From assembly GCA_900541665.1 (NCBI GenBank), contig UQKV01000010.1, positions 1 through 57,954 on the forward strand: DNA of 57,954 nt, written 5' to 3'. Made by a program: the position numbers and the translations under genes. The stretch comes from an uncultured Collinsella sp. (GTDB lineage Bacteria; Actinomycetota; Coriobacteriia; Coriobacteriales; Coriobacteriaceae). This document shows positions 44,225 to 52,303 of the stretch, piece by piece. The notes beneath the pieces are model-generated. The model was not told where the DNA came from, did not search any database, and was given only the letters and a program-made list of their open reading frames with translations. The first letter of the stretch is position 1, and every line of letters begins with the position of its first letter.

Positions 44225-46846
44225 ATGAAGCTTGCAGATATTACATCCGAGCTGCTGCATTTGTTTGCAGGTCAGGACGCCGATTGCGGGGGCGCCATTG
44301 TTGTATGGCATGATCCGTCCGGTGAATTTGAGGATGTGCTTGCAGATTTGGAGTTGCCGGGCGTCAGCGTTCTCGTTGATCGCGAGGGTGGTCGGTTTGC
44401 TATCAAGCGTAAGCTCAATGGTGACTTGGGCGGACGTAAGGTGCTCATATATCGTCGCTGCGCAGGGGAGCCGTCTGGCGATTGGCTGGCGGATGTTGAA
44501 GCGCGTTGCGTCCCGTTTGCCGCCGACTATGTTTCCGTGCAGCTACGCGAGATCGGCGCGGTTGATTCGTATGAGATGCGCGCGGCGCTTGAGTCCCATA
44601 AAGCCTTTTTTGCCAAGCGCCGCAACGTTATAAAGCTCAATAAGTTGCTACATTCATCGAGGGAAGTCGCTGTTGCGACCGTCGATGAGCTTGAGCTTGG
44701 CATTTTGGCTGCCTGCTTGGGTGCCAGCGAACTCGATCCCGCGGCAATCGTATCAGGCTATTTGGCACTCCTGCACGAGGGCAATGCTGATCAGGTGGTT
44801 GTCCTACTTGCTGAATATGAGATGAATGGCTATTTCTGCGAGCTCATTCGTCATTGGTGTGGTTTTGACGGGAACGCGCTCGAGCTATCTCGTGTTCCCG
44901 AGTTGTTGGTCCACGTGTTGCTCACCGCCTGCTCGCGGTCAATGACGGGTGGATGTCTGGACGCGCTGTCGGGACGTTTCTCTTCCCAGGCTGTTCATGC
45001 CGCGTTCTGCCGCGCATGCGTTGATTATTGGGTTCGTGGCGGTAATCGTCTATTGCTGTTGAGTATGACAACGGCGGTTGAGCGCGAGCTTGAGCTTGGA
45101 AAGATGCTTGCTGACGTTGGTCTTGACTGTATTGCAGGAGCCGACGTCTTTCCCTGCATCGATGCCACCATTCTGCGCATGCTGTTTGAGCGGGTGCGTC
45201 TGTCTGTGGATGCTGCTGATGAGGTTTTGTCGGTCGTCGCCTCTCGTCGCGGATCGCTCTGGTATGAGGAACTTGCCTGCTATTATCGTGGCGTTTCGGC
45301 TGCAGCTCATATGCAGTGTTTTTATCGCGACCATGTAGAAGGTTTTGCGGGCATGGGGGCTTTGGCCCTTTGGGGTTCTTATGCCAGCGATTTCTATCGC
45401 ATGGACGCTTGGTACCGTGAGCTGGTGACAGAGTTCGCCGGTGCCTTTAGAGCGGGGGAGTACGAGCTCGATGAAGACTTCCGGGCCTGCTTTGAGTCGA
45501 TGGAAGCTTTGTATAAAGGCTGGTTTCTTAAGGAGCTTTCTCGCCGTTGGGCAAGCGCGTCGGGCGATGCATTGGGCTTGCAGGGATATGTGAAAGGTAT
45601 TCCGCGTCAGGTTGATTTTGATCTGAGCTACGTTGAGCCCGCGAATCGCCGCGGAAAGCGTATTTGGGTCATCGTTTCTGATGCTTTGCGCTATGAGGTT
45701 GCTGCAGAACTTGCCGAGCGTCTTGAGCGCGAGACAAAGGGTCGGTGCGAGCTTGGCGCCGTGCAAGGCGTGTTTCCTTCGATAACCAGATGCGGTATGG
45801 CTGCCTTGTTGCCTCATGGAACGATGCGTTACGAGGCATGCGGAGAGGGGGGATCGGGCTTTGGCGTGCTTGTTGATGGGGGGCGCGTCGATACTATCGA
45901 ATCTCGCCAAAAGGTGATTGGCGAGCATTATGAGGGTGCTGTTGCGGTTCGCTATGACCGTTTTGTCGGCGAGATGGACCGTGCCGAACGCAAGAAGGTC
46001 GTAGGAGACGCGAGCGTTGTCTATATCTATCACGATCTCATTGATGCCATTGGTGACAAGGCCGCAACCGAGCGCAGGGCGTTTCATGCCTGCGATGAAA
46101 CAATTGACGAGTTATCGGTGCTGGTCAAGCTCATCGTGCGTGAGTTTATGTCGTCTCGAATCGTCATTACGGCAGATCATGGGTTTCTGTACACCGCAGA
46201 GCCGCTTACCGAATATGATCATACGAGTGTCGCGGACGTGGCGGGCGACGTCATTGAGGCTGGACGCCGCTGGGCTGTTGCCTCGAGCGATTCTGAGTCC
46301 GATACGCTGCTTAAGGTTGCTCTACCCGCTTCTGCTGGTAGCCTCGTGGGCTTTTCGCCGCGTGAATGCGTGCGTTTGCGACGTCCCGGCGGAGGCGAGA
46401 ACTTTGTCCATGGCGGTATCTCATTGCAGGAGATGTGTGTGCCGGTTTTGACCTTTAGCAATAAGCGCGCCGGAACGCGTGGCTTTGTCGCATCGAGCCC
46501 TGTTGGCTTGTCCCTCGTTACGCAACTTGAATCCATCTCGAATACGTCTTTCTTCCTGGAGTTTCTGCAAGATGAGGTAGTGGTCGGCAAGATCCTTCCT
46601 GCGAACTATGAAGTGTTTGTTGCCGATTGCAGCGGAAACCCCGTAACCGACATTGCAAGAATCGTAGCCGATTTGACCGAAGTCGATGCGAGGGCGCGCC
46701 GCTTTAAGGTAATGCTGACGGTGCGTCCAACCGTTGAACTTGATGAACGCGCGGAGTATGCACTTTGCCTGAAAAACGCGGATAGCGGCGAAGATCGTGT
46801 TCTTCAGACGCTGCACTTCCATGTTTATCTGGGTCGTGAATGGTAA
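44225..46846 (+). CDS. pglZ: BREX phosphatase-fold protein PglZ
   Basis: 873 aa. The first 100 residues contain GAIVVWHDPSGEFEDVL and GDWLADVEA. The alkaline-phosphatase-like core has VSDALRYEV with Asp at 486, FPSITRCGMAALLPH with the candidate nucleophile Thr at 521, and ITADHGFLYT with Asp-His at 651-652. HGGISLQEMCVPVLTF marks the conserved C terminus. PglZ and brxC are the shared core of all BREX systems. It is normally followed by brxL in type I; here only a small ORF follows. Confidence 0.93.
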   Translation: MKLADITSELLHLFAGQDADCGGAIVVWHDPSGEFEDVLADLELPGVSVLVDREGGRFAIKRKLNGDLGGRKVLIYRRCAGEPSGDWLADVEARCVPFAADYVSVQLREIGAVDSYEMRAALESHKAFFAKRRNVIKLNKLLHSSREVAVATVDELELGILAACLGASELDPAAIVSGYLALLHEGNADQVVVLLAEYEMNGYFCELIRHWCGFDGNALELSRVPELLVHVLLTACSRSMTGGCLDALSGRFSSQAVHAAFCRACVDYWVRGGNRLLLLSMTTAVERELELGKMLADVGLDCIAGADVFPCIDATILRMLFERVRLSVDAADEVLSVVASRRGSLWYEELACYYRGVSAAAHMQCFYRDHVEGFAGMGALALWGSYASDFYRMDAWYRELVTEFAGAFRAGEYELDEDFRACFESMEALYKGWFLKELSRRWASASGDALGLQGYVKGIPRQVDFDLSYVEPANRRGKRIWVIVSDALRYEVAAELAERLERETKGRCELGAVQGVFPSITRCGMAALLPHGTMRYEACGEGGSGFGVLVDGGRVDTIESRQKVIGEHYEGAVAVRYDRFVGEMDRAERKKVVGDASVVYIYHDLIDAIGDKAATERRAFHACDETIDELSVLVKLIVREFMSSRIVITADHGFLYTAEPLTEYDHTSVADVAGDVIEAGRRWAVASSDSESDTLLKVALPASAGSLVGFSPRECVRLRRPGGGENFVHGGISLQEMCVPVLTFSNKRAGTRGFVASSPVGLSLVTQLESISNTSFFLEFLQDEVVVGKILPANYEVFVADCSGNPVTDIARIVADLTEVDARARRFKVMLTVRPTVELDERAEYALCLKNADSGEDRVLQTLHFHVYLGREW

Positions 46847-46874
46847 GTGGGGGGCTGAATAGGGAGGTTTCACC

Positions 46875-47066
46875 ATGGAGATCGAAGTTGATGTAGACCA
46901 ACTGCGCGAGAGTCTGCTCGACCGCGCGGGGAGTGCAGCCGGCGTGGGCTTTCCGGCCGCCATGCTCGAAGTAGTAGATATCGAGGACGAGTCACCTCAA
47001 GAGCTCCTAGCCCGAGCCGAACGAGAAGGCCTCGACCTCCGCGATTTTGCCGTCGACGATGACTAG
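46875..47066 (+). CDS. 63-aa acidic protein after pglZ
   Basis: A short highly acidic protein (about 19 Asp/Glu of 63) with a good GGGAGG site 8 bases before ATG. Its codon use looks more like the GC-rich core genes than the BREX genes. No family is recognised. It could be the last BREX gene, a small regulator or DNA mimic, or an independent small gene. Coding status rests on the ribosome-binding site and clean codon pattern. Confidence 0.5.
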   Translation: MEIEVDVDQLRESLLDRAGSAAGVGFPAAMLEVVDIEDESPQELLARAEREGLDLRDFAVDDD

Positions 47067-47067
47067 G

Positions 47068-47372
47068 GTAGCTAATTTGGGACGGGCATCTGTACCCGCA
47101 GCTGCGCGAAAATGCACGATGGGCAGCCGCAATGGAGTCTAATGAGCTCGTGACCGTTCTATTTTGGCTGCACGCTGACTAAGTGAGTAGGCTTTATTGG
47201 AAATCCTGAGCACCCGACAATTTTGCTTCAACAAACCCGCAGGTCACAGACTTGTGCTTTGGTGACGTGGTCGGCGATTCTACAAAAGTCTACTCACTTA
47301 GTTTTGAGAGGCACTAATTGTCCGCAACGAGACCCCAGCCGGGGCGATTGATGCTCAAATGTAGCCAATTCG
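47068..47372 (+). repeat. Large structured intergenic repeat, copy 1
   Basis: Starts GGGTAGCTAATTTGGGACGG, continues with GCGCGAAAATGC and GGCTGC-type stems, then an inner element 47179-47301 bounded by CTAAGTGAGTAGGCTTT and AAAGTCTACTCACTTAG. After it come GTCCGCAACGAGACCCCAGC, CGGGG, and a partial repeat of the opening tag, GTAGCCAATTCGGGACGG. The same order recurs at 50169. No ORF is supported. Confidence 0.65.
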
Positions 47373-47391
47373 GGACGGCTATCCCTGGCCG

Positions 47392-48993
47392 CTACGACGC
47401 CAGCGTGGCGATGACGGCTTCGTCGCCGGCGTATATGAGTGTGTTGCCGTCGGGGATGATCGTTTGGCCGTCGCGCTTGAGCATCACGACGATAAAGGGG
47501 TGCTTGCCTTGCGGCACGTCGCGCAGGCGCTGGCCGGCCAGGCGACCGTGGGGCGTCACGGTGACCTCGCGCAGCGTAACCTCGGCACGCTCTTCAAACG
47601 TCGGTGCGGCCATAACCAGAAGGTCGCCTTCCTCGATCACGGTATCCCCGTTGGGCAGCACCGGGTGCGCGCCATCGCGCAGCACCAAGACCACCAGCAT
47701 GTCCGTGACGCTGCCAATGTCCGCGAGTGAGCGCCCAGCAAACGGGTGCCCCGCGCCTACCTTGAGCTTGACGAACGACATGCCGTCCTCGTCGCGGTAG
47801 TCGTTAAACGTGCGGCGCACGTCGCCATCTGCATCGATCATATCGAGTTTTTTCGCCACCGCCGGTAGCAGCGAGCCCTGCACCACAATGCTCGACACGG
47901 CAATCACAAAGACCAGGTCAAACAGGTCGTGACCGCCGGGAACACCGGCCACCACGGCAAAGAGACTAAAGACGACCGAAGCCGCGCCACGCAGGCCCGC
48001 CCAGCTTACGAGCGCCACCTGGCGAGGGTTCGTCTTAAACGGCGCTAACAGCAGACCGACGGCGATGGGGCGGCTCACAAAGAGCATAAACGCCATGAGC
48101 GCCAGGCCCGGCAGCAGCATTTGCGGCAGGCGGGCGGGCGTCACGAGCAGGCCGAGCAAAAAGAAGATGGTCATCTCGGCCATCTCGGTGAGGGTGTCAA
48201 AGAAGTGCGCCATCTCGACTTTGCCGGTGATGTCGCTCGCGCCTAGCACAATGCCTGCCAGGTATACGGCCAAAAAGCCGTTGCCGCCCAGATAGCTCGG
48301 CAGTGCGTAGGCGACGATTGCCACGGCGAACAAAAAGATAGTCTGCGCGCCCTCGGCTGTTGCATGCGCGCGCTCGATCAGGCGGCCCGATGCCCAGCCG
48401 ATGACAAGGCCTAGGCCCACGCCTAGGATGATTTGCTTGGCCAGCAGCACGGGGATGTAAATGTCGCCGCCGGCCGCGAGTGTGGCGAGCACGGCGGTGA
48501 GCATGTAGGCGACGGGATCGTTGGAGCCCGATTCGACCTCGAGCAGCGAGTCGGTGCCGTCCCTCAGGGACAGGTTGTGCTCGCGCAGCACGCTAAAGAC
48601 GCTCGCCGCATCGGTCGACGCCACGACCGAGCCCAGCAGCAGACCGCCGATCCAGTCGAAGCCCAGTACAAAGTGCGCGAACACGCCAGTGATGCCAGCG
48701 GTGATGACGACGCCGAGCGTGCTCAGCAGCACCGCGGGCACGGCGACAGGTTTGGCACGGTCGATGTTGGTGTTAAAGCCGCCGTAGAACATGATGAACA
48801 GCAGTGCCGTGCTGCAGACGGTTTCGGTGAGCGCATAGTCGCTAAAGTCGATGTGCGCCGGGCCGTTGACGCCCAGCAGCATGCCCAGCGCGATAAAGAT
48901 GAGCAGGGTGGGGAAGGGGAGCTTTTTGCCGACGGGTTTGATGGTCAGGCACAGAATAATGACGAGGCCGATAAAGAGAAGTATCTGGTTCAT
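47392..48993 (-). CDS. Potassium/proton antiporter (CPA1, CvrA/NhaP2-like)
   Basis: 533 aa. About 12-13 transmembrane helices span residues 1-385, with the transport-site region GSVVASTDAASVFSVL and SWAGLRGAASVVFSLFA typical of CPA1 exchangers. After that come two RCK_C (TrkA_C) domains: VKLKVGAGHPFAGRSLADIG to LLVMAAP, and EVTLREVTVTPHGRLAGQRL to AVIATLAS. No RCK_N domain is present. NhaP2-type proteins export K+ in exchange for H+ and respond to nucleotides. Transcribed toward the repeat that ends the BREX region. Confidence 0.85.
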   Translation of the reverse strand: MNQILLFIGLVIILCLTIKPVGKKLPFPTLLIFIALGMLLGVNGPAHIDFSDYALTETVCSTALLFIMFYGGFNTNIDRAKPVAVPAVLLSTLGVVITAGITGVFAHFVLGFDWIGGLLLGSVVASTDAASVFSVLREHNLSLRDGTDSLLEVESGSNDPVAYMLTAVLATLAAGGDIYIPVLLAKQIILGVGLGLVIGWASGRLIERAHATAEGAQTIFLFAVAIVAYALPSYLGGNGFLAVYLAGIVLGASDITGKVEMAHFFDTLTEMAEMTIFFLLGLLVTPARLPQMLLPGLALMAFMLFVSRPIAVGLLLAPFKTNPRQVALVSWAGLRGAASVVFSLFAVVAGVPGGHDLFDLVFVIAVSSIVVQGSLLPAVAKKLDMIDADGDVRRTFNDYRDEDGMSFVKLKVGAGHPFAGRSLADIGSVTDMLVVLVLRDGAHPVLPNGDTVIEEGDLLVMAAPTFEERAEVTLREVTVTPHGRLAGQRLRDVPQGKHPFIVVMLKRDGQTIIPDGNTLIYAGDEAVIATLAS

Positions 48994-49319
48994 GGATAGT
49001 GTCCGCTCCTGGGTGGTTGGCGTGGCACGGTCAGTTGTCTACGGTTATTTGTACCCAAAGGTGGTGGGTTTATGGGGGGCGGATTGCGGACATGCGCATT
49101 TTCGACACGAGGCGGAGGCACGGTTGGTGCTGGTTGGGGCGCTGGGCATGGCGGCGTGGCGCGAGCGGTGCGTGTTGGCAGGCATGCGCTGGCGACCGTT
49201 GACGGTATGCAACCCTTTCCAGCTTTATTGCAACGGAGTACAATGGGTAACGTTTAAGTTCAACTTGAAGTTTTAGTTGCGACTCCGGGCTTCGGCCGCA
49301 ATGTAAAGAGAGGCGTTCC
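48994..49319. other. Divergent intergenic region
   Basis: Lies between the antiporter and the metallophosphatase. A TACAAT at 49239-49244 may be the -10 of the latter, though its -35 is weak. Short ORFs here have arginine- and tryptophan-rich products and no ribosome-binding sites, so I see no gene. Confidence 0.35.
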
Positions 49320-50159
49320 ATGGCGATCTATGTGACATCCGATGCTCACGGGCACGTGCGTGCGCTTGACGAGGCCCTGTCCAAGATTTCGCTGGCGTCC
49401 GACGATATGCTGTACGTGCTGGGCGACATGATCGATCGCGGGCCCGATCCGGTTGGCGTTATTAAACTCGTGCGCTCGCTGCCCAACGCTCGCGTGCTCA
49501 AGGGCAATCACGAGCAGATTATGCTCGATGCCATCATTGGCCAAGATCCGCTCGATGCCGAGACCTGGGATATCAACGGCGGTTGGACTACCCGTCAGCA
49601 GCTCAACGATATGGAATTTGAGACGTACGAGGAGCTCGTGCGTTGGATGGCGACGTTGCCGCTCTACGCGGTGGCCGAGACTGACGAGCGTCCGTACCTG
49701 CTGGTGCATGCCGGCATCCAGACCGAGGCGGCGCGGGCGTTTTTGCTTGAACATGGGGTTGATTGTGCCGATGGTGCCGGAGCGGTTGACGCCGATCGCG
49801 AACTACTGCAGCAGATGCTTGCCGTACAGTCGTCCGATGACCTGCTGTGGATTCGCCATGGCTATTGGGATGCGCCGACGGGGTTGCTTTCTGCCGAGGG
49901 CAAGGGTCCGGTCGTGGTGAGCGGCCACACGCCAACGGTGTCGCTCGGGCGTTATTGCGAGGTCGGCGGCCTGGCGGGACTCGATGAGGAGTCGGGCCGT
50001 GGGCAGATTGTGCACCTGGGCGGCGAGGATACCGCCGGCGTTCCCGATCGCATCGACATCGACTGCGCCGCCGCCACCGGCTCCGAGTTCGGCCGCGTGG
50101 GCATCCTGCGCCTGGACGACGGGGCCGAGTTCTACGCGAATATTCGCCCCGGGGAATAA
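49320..50159 (+). CDS. Metallophosphoesterase, bacterial Ser/Thr phosphatase-like
   Basis: 279 aa. The metal ligands are in SDAHGHVR, GDMIDRGPDP, GNHEQIML and SGHTPTVSL, the PPP-type phosphoesterase order. The long insertion between GNHE and the last His is like PrpA/PrpB. Targets could be phosphoproteins or diadenosine nucleotides. It has an AAAGAGAGG site, no signal peptide, and is followed by the second large repeat. Confidence 0.88.
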   Translation: MAIYVTSDAHGHVRALDEALSKISLASDDMLYVLGDMIDRGPDPVGVIKLVRSLPNARVLKGNHEQIMLDAIIGQDPLDAETWDINGGWTTRQQLNDMEFETYEELVRWMATLPLYAVAETDERPYLLVHAGIQTEAARAFLLEHGVDCADGAGAVDADRELLQQMLAVQSSDDLLWIRHGYWDAPTGLLSAEGKGPVVVSGHTPTVSLGRYCEVGGLAGLDEESGRGQIVHLGGEDTAGVPDRIDIDCAAATGSEFGRVGILRLDDGAEFYANIRPGE

Positions 50160-50168
50160 CGGCGCAAA

Positions 50169-50525
50169 GGGTAGCTAATTTGGGACGGGGCTTTTTTGAC
50201 TGCTTTCGGAGAGTAGCGCCTTCTTGCTCGGTAAGCGCTAGAAATGAGGAGCGTCTGCGTCCTCGGCAGCGCGAAAATGCTCGAAAAACCGTCGCAACGG
50301 AGTCAAACGACGTCGCGGCGGTTCTTTTTTGGCTGCCCGCTGGCTAAGTGAGTAGGCTTTTTTGGAAATGCCGAGCAGCCGGCAAATTTGCCTCAACAAA
50401 ACCGCAGGTCATTGACTTGTGTTTTGCCGGTGTGGTCAGGGATCCGGCAAAAGTCTACTCACTTAATTCTGCGTGTCGCAGATCGTCCGCAACGAGACCC
50501 CAGCCGGGGTGATTCCATCGCAAAT
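50169..50525 (+). repeat. Large structured intergenic repeat, copy 2
   Basis: Same order of blocks as at 47068: GGGTAGCTAATTTGGGACGG, GCGCGAAAATGC, a long GGCAGC...GCTGCC stem with AACCGtCGC/GCGGCGGTT inside, the inner element 50344-50465 with CTAAGTGAGTAGGCTTT and AAAGTCTACTCACTTAA ends, and GTCCGCAACGAGACCCCAGC. It carries about 70 extra bases after the opening tag (from 50189). The spacing and inner sequences differ while the blocks are kept. Confidence 0.65.
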
Positions 50526-50547
50526 TCCGGTACCGGGGGGCAGCTAA

Positions 50548-52122
50548 TTAGGCGCCGTACGGGTTGCGGTCGCGTTCGATGCGTTGGCGGATGTGGGCGT
50601 ACTCGATAATCAGCAGCACCAGCAGCAGGGCCATGATGGCTAGGTAGCTCACCACAGCGCCCATCAGACCCAGCAGCTTAATCAGGATTACTGGCAGCAT
50701 CACGCTCACGGCAAAGCAAATCAGGTAGATCTTGGTGACGTCGCCGGCGTGGCGCAGCACCGTGATGATGGCGTAGATAAAGTCGATTGCCGCGGTGACG
50801 CCGCCGGCGACAACCATTAGCAGCGCCAGCGTGCGGTAGCGCTCAAAGTTAAGGCCGTACATAAAGCTCATGATGGGGATGCCGGGGCCTGCCATAAATG
50901 CGGCGCACGCTCCGGTGATGACCACGATCAGTGCCATAACGGCAACAATAATCAGGTCAAAGCGGCGACGCTTGCGCGGATTCGCCCAAATGCTCGACAG
51001 ACGCAGGAGCTGCGGTTTATAGATGAATCCAATGCTCAACAAAATGGCCTGCGCCGGAAAGAACAGGGCATTAAAGTACAGCTGATACTTGTAGGCCAGC
51101 GTGCCTTCCATCACGAACTTGGGCATGCTCTCGATAAGGTTGAACAGGAACAGCGCACCAAAGAGCGGGGCGCACTGGACAAACAGGTGGCCGACCTCGC
51201 GCAGACTCATGCGGCGTGATTTTTCGGTTTCGAGCAGGGCGAGCGGGGCGGTGACCAGCACGAGCGAGGCGATGGCGGTGACACCCATGGCCATGGCCGC
51301 GATAGGCATGCTGCGCGTAAGGAACAGTGCCACGCTAAAGACCGCGATGACGCCGGCGGAACGCAGCGTTTGGCTCATGCCGGCCAAATAGAGCTTGTCG
51401 GCCTGCTGCAGGCGGCCCTCGTACACGTCGGCGATGCCGTCAATCACCTTATAGAGGTAGACGCCCAGGCCGATCGTGGCCATCTGCGCGTCATAGCCGC
51501 GGGCGCTACTGTACATGAGGCCGCAGCCTAGGGCGAGCGCTCCGCAGAGCCAGCGGTTGAGCTGGTAGGAGGCAAAGGACGTCTTTTCGTCGATGTCTGA
51601 GACCTGGAAATTGCGCACGCCGTAGTTGCATGCGATCATGATGAGCGTGCCGGTGACAAAGGCGATGGAGAATTTGCCTGCTTCTTCGGCGCCTACGAGC
51701 TGCGTCGACACAATGGTGAGCAGCGGAAACGCCATGCCCCATACAGCGGTGCCCAGAGTATTCCAAAGGTAGTCGCGACGGGTGGCGTGATCTTCGTACT
51801 CGGCTTCTTGCGTGGAGAAGCCGCCGCCGTAGACGGCTCCGAGCAGGCGGTTCCACCAGGCATTGACCATGCGGTGGATGGGGCCGGGCTCGCGATTGCG
51901 CTCGCGGCGACGGCGCGTGGCCTGGCTGCTGTCAGGGCCGCCGGCGTTGCGCTGGCTCAGCTCTTGGATTCGTGCGAGCTCCTCGGCGGTGTGCGATGCG
52001 GGGAACAGGCCGTTCTCGATGCGTCCGCCCTGTCCGTGCGCCCCGCCCGATACGGCGGGGTCGGCGACGCCATTGCGGCGGGCGATGGCGCGGCGGATGC
52101 TATCGAGGGGCGTGATGCTCAA
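50548..52122 (-). CDS. Polysaccharide flippase-like membrane protein (MOP superfamily)
   Basis: 524 aa. The first ~105 residues are hydrophilic and rich in Arg, then about 12-14 transmembrane helices follow, starting near YLWNTLGTAVWGMAFPLLTI. The pattern fits Wzx/MATE-type exporters of lipid-linked glycans. No glycosyltransferases flank it, so its substrate is open. It starts with TTG, supported by AAAGGAATCGCC at the proper distance; no ATG nearby is better placed. Confidence 0.75.
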   Translation of the reverse strand: MSITPLDSIRRAIARRNGVADPAVSGGAHGQGGRIENGLFPASHTAEELARIQELSQRNAGGPDSSQATRRRRERNREPGPIHRMVNAWWNRLLGAVYGGGFSTQEAEYEDHATRRDYLWNTLGTAVWGMAFPLLTIVSTQLVGAEEAGKFSIAFVTGTLIMIACNYGVRNFQVSDIDEKTSFASYQLNRWLCGALALGCGLMYSSARGYDAQMATIGLGVYLYKVIDGIADVYEGRLQQADKLYLAGMSQTLRSAGVIAVFSVALFLTRSMPIAAMAMGVTAIASLVLVTAPLALLETEKSRRMSLREVGHLFVQCAPLFGALFLFNLIESMPKFVMEGTLAYKYQLYFNALFFPAQAILLSIGFIYKPQLLRLSSIWANPRKRRRFDLIIVAVMALIVVITGACAAFMAGPGIPIMSFMYGLNFERYRTLALLMVVAGGVTAAIDFIYAIITVLRHAGDVTKIYLICFAVSVMLPVILIKLLGLMGAVVSYLAIMALLLVLLIIEYAHIRQRIERDRNPYGA

Positions 52123-52260
52123 GGCGATTCCTTTCTCTTACTGCGCTCTAGTATAGTCGCGGTGGAGTCCATTCGTGTTTTTGAACAGGTTGTTCAATAA
52201 TTTCGGCGGGCGGCAGCAATTTGTCGGTAAACGTGCGGTATCCTGTTGAAGTTTTGTGAT

Positions 52261-52268
52261 CCCCCCCC
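52261..52268 (+). repeat. C8 tract upstream of the lactate permease
   Basis: Eight cytosines in a row lie about 35 bases before the permease start, between promoter and ribosome-binding site. Such a tract can vary in length by slippage. Confidence 0.5.
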
Positions 52269-52303
52269 GATGCCGCTTGCGCGGTACCAAGGAGTTTTCA
52301 CCC

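Noticed and set aside
30039..47066. Restriction-modification or DISARM system as the identity of the locus
   Set aside because: The helicase and methylase could suggest these, but DUF1819, DUF1788, BrxC and PglZ in this order are specific to BREX. No restriction nuclease or phospholipase-D protein is present.
48851..49276. ORF between the antiporter and the metallophosphatase
   Set aside because: It overlaps the antiporter start on the other strand and its product is arginine/tryptophan-rich without a plausible start site.
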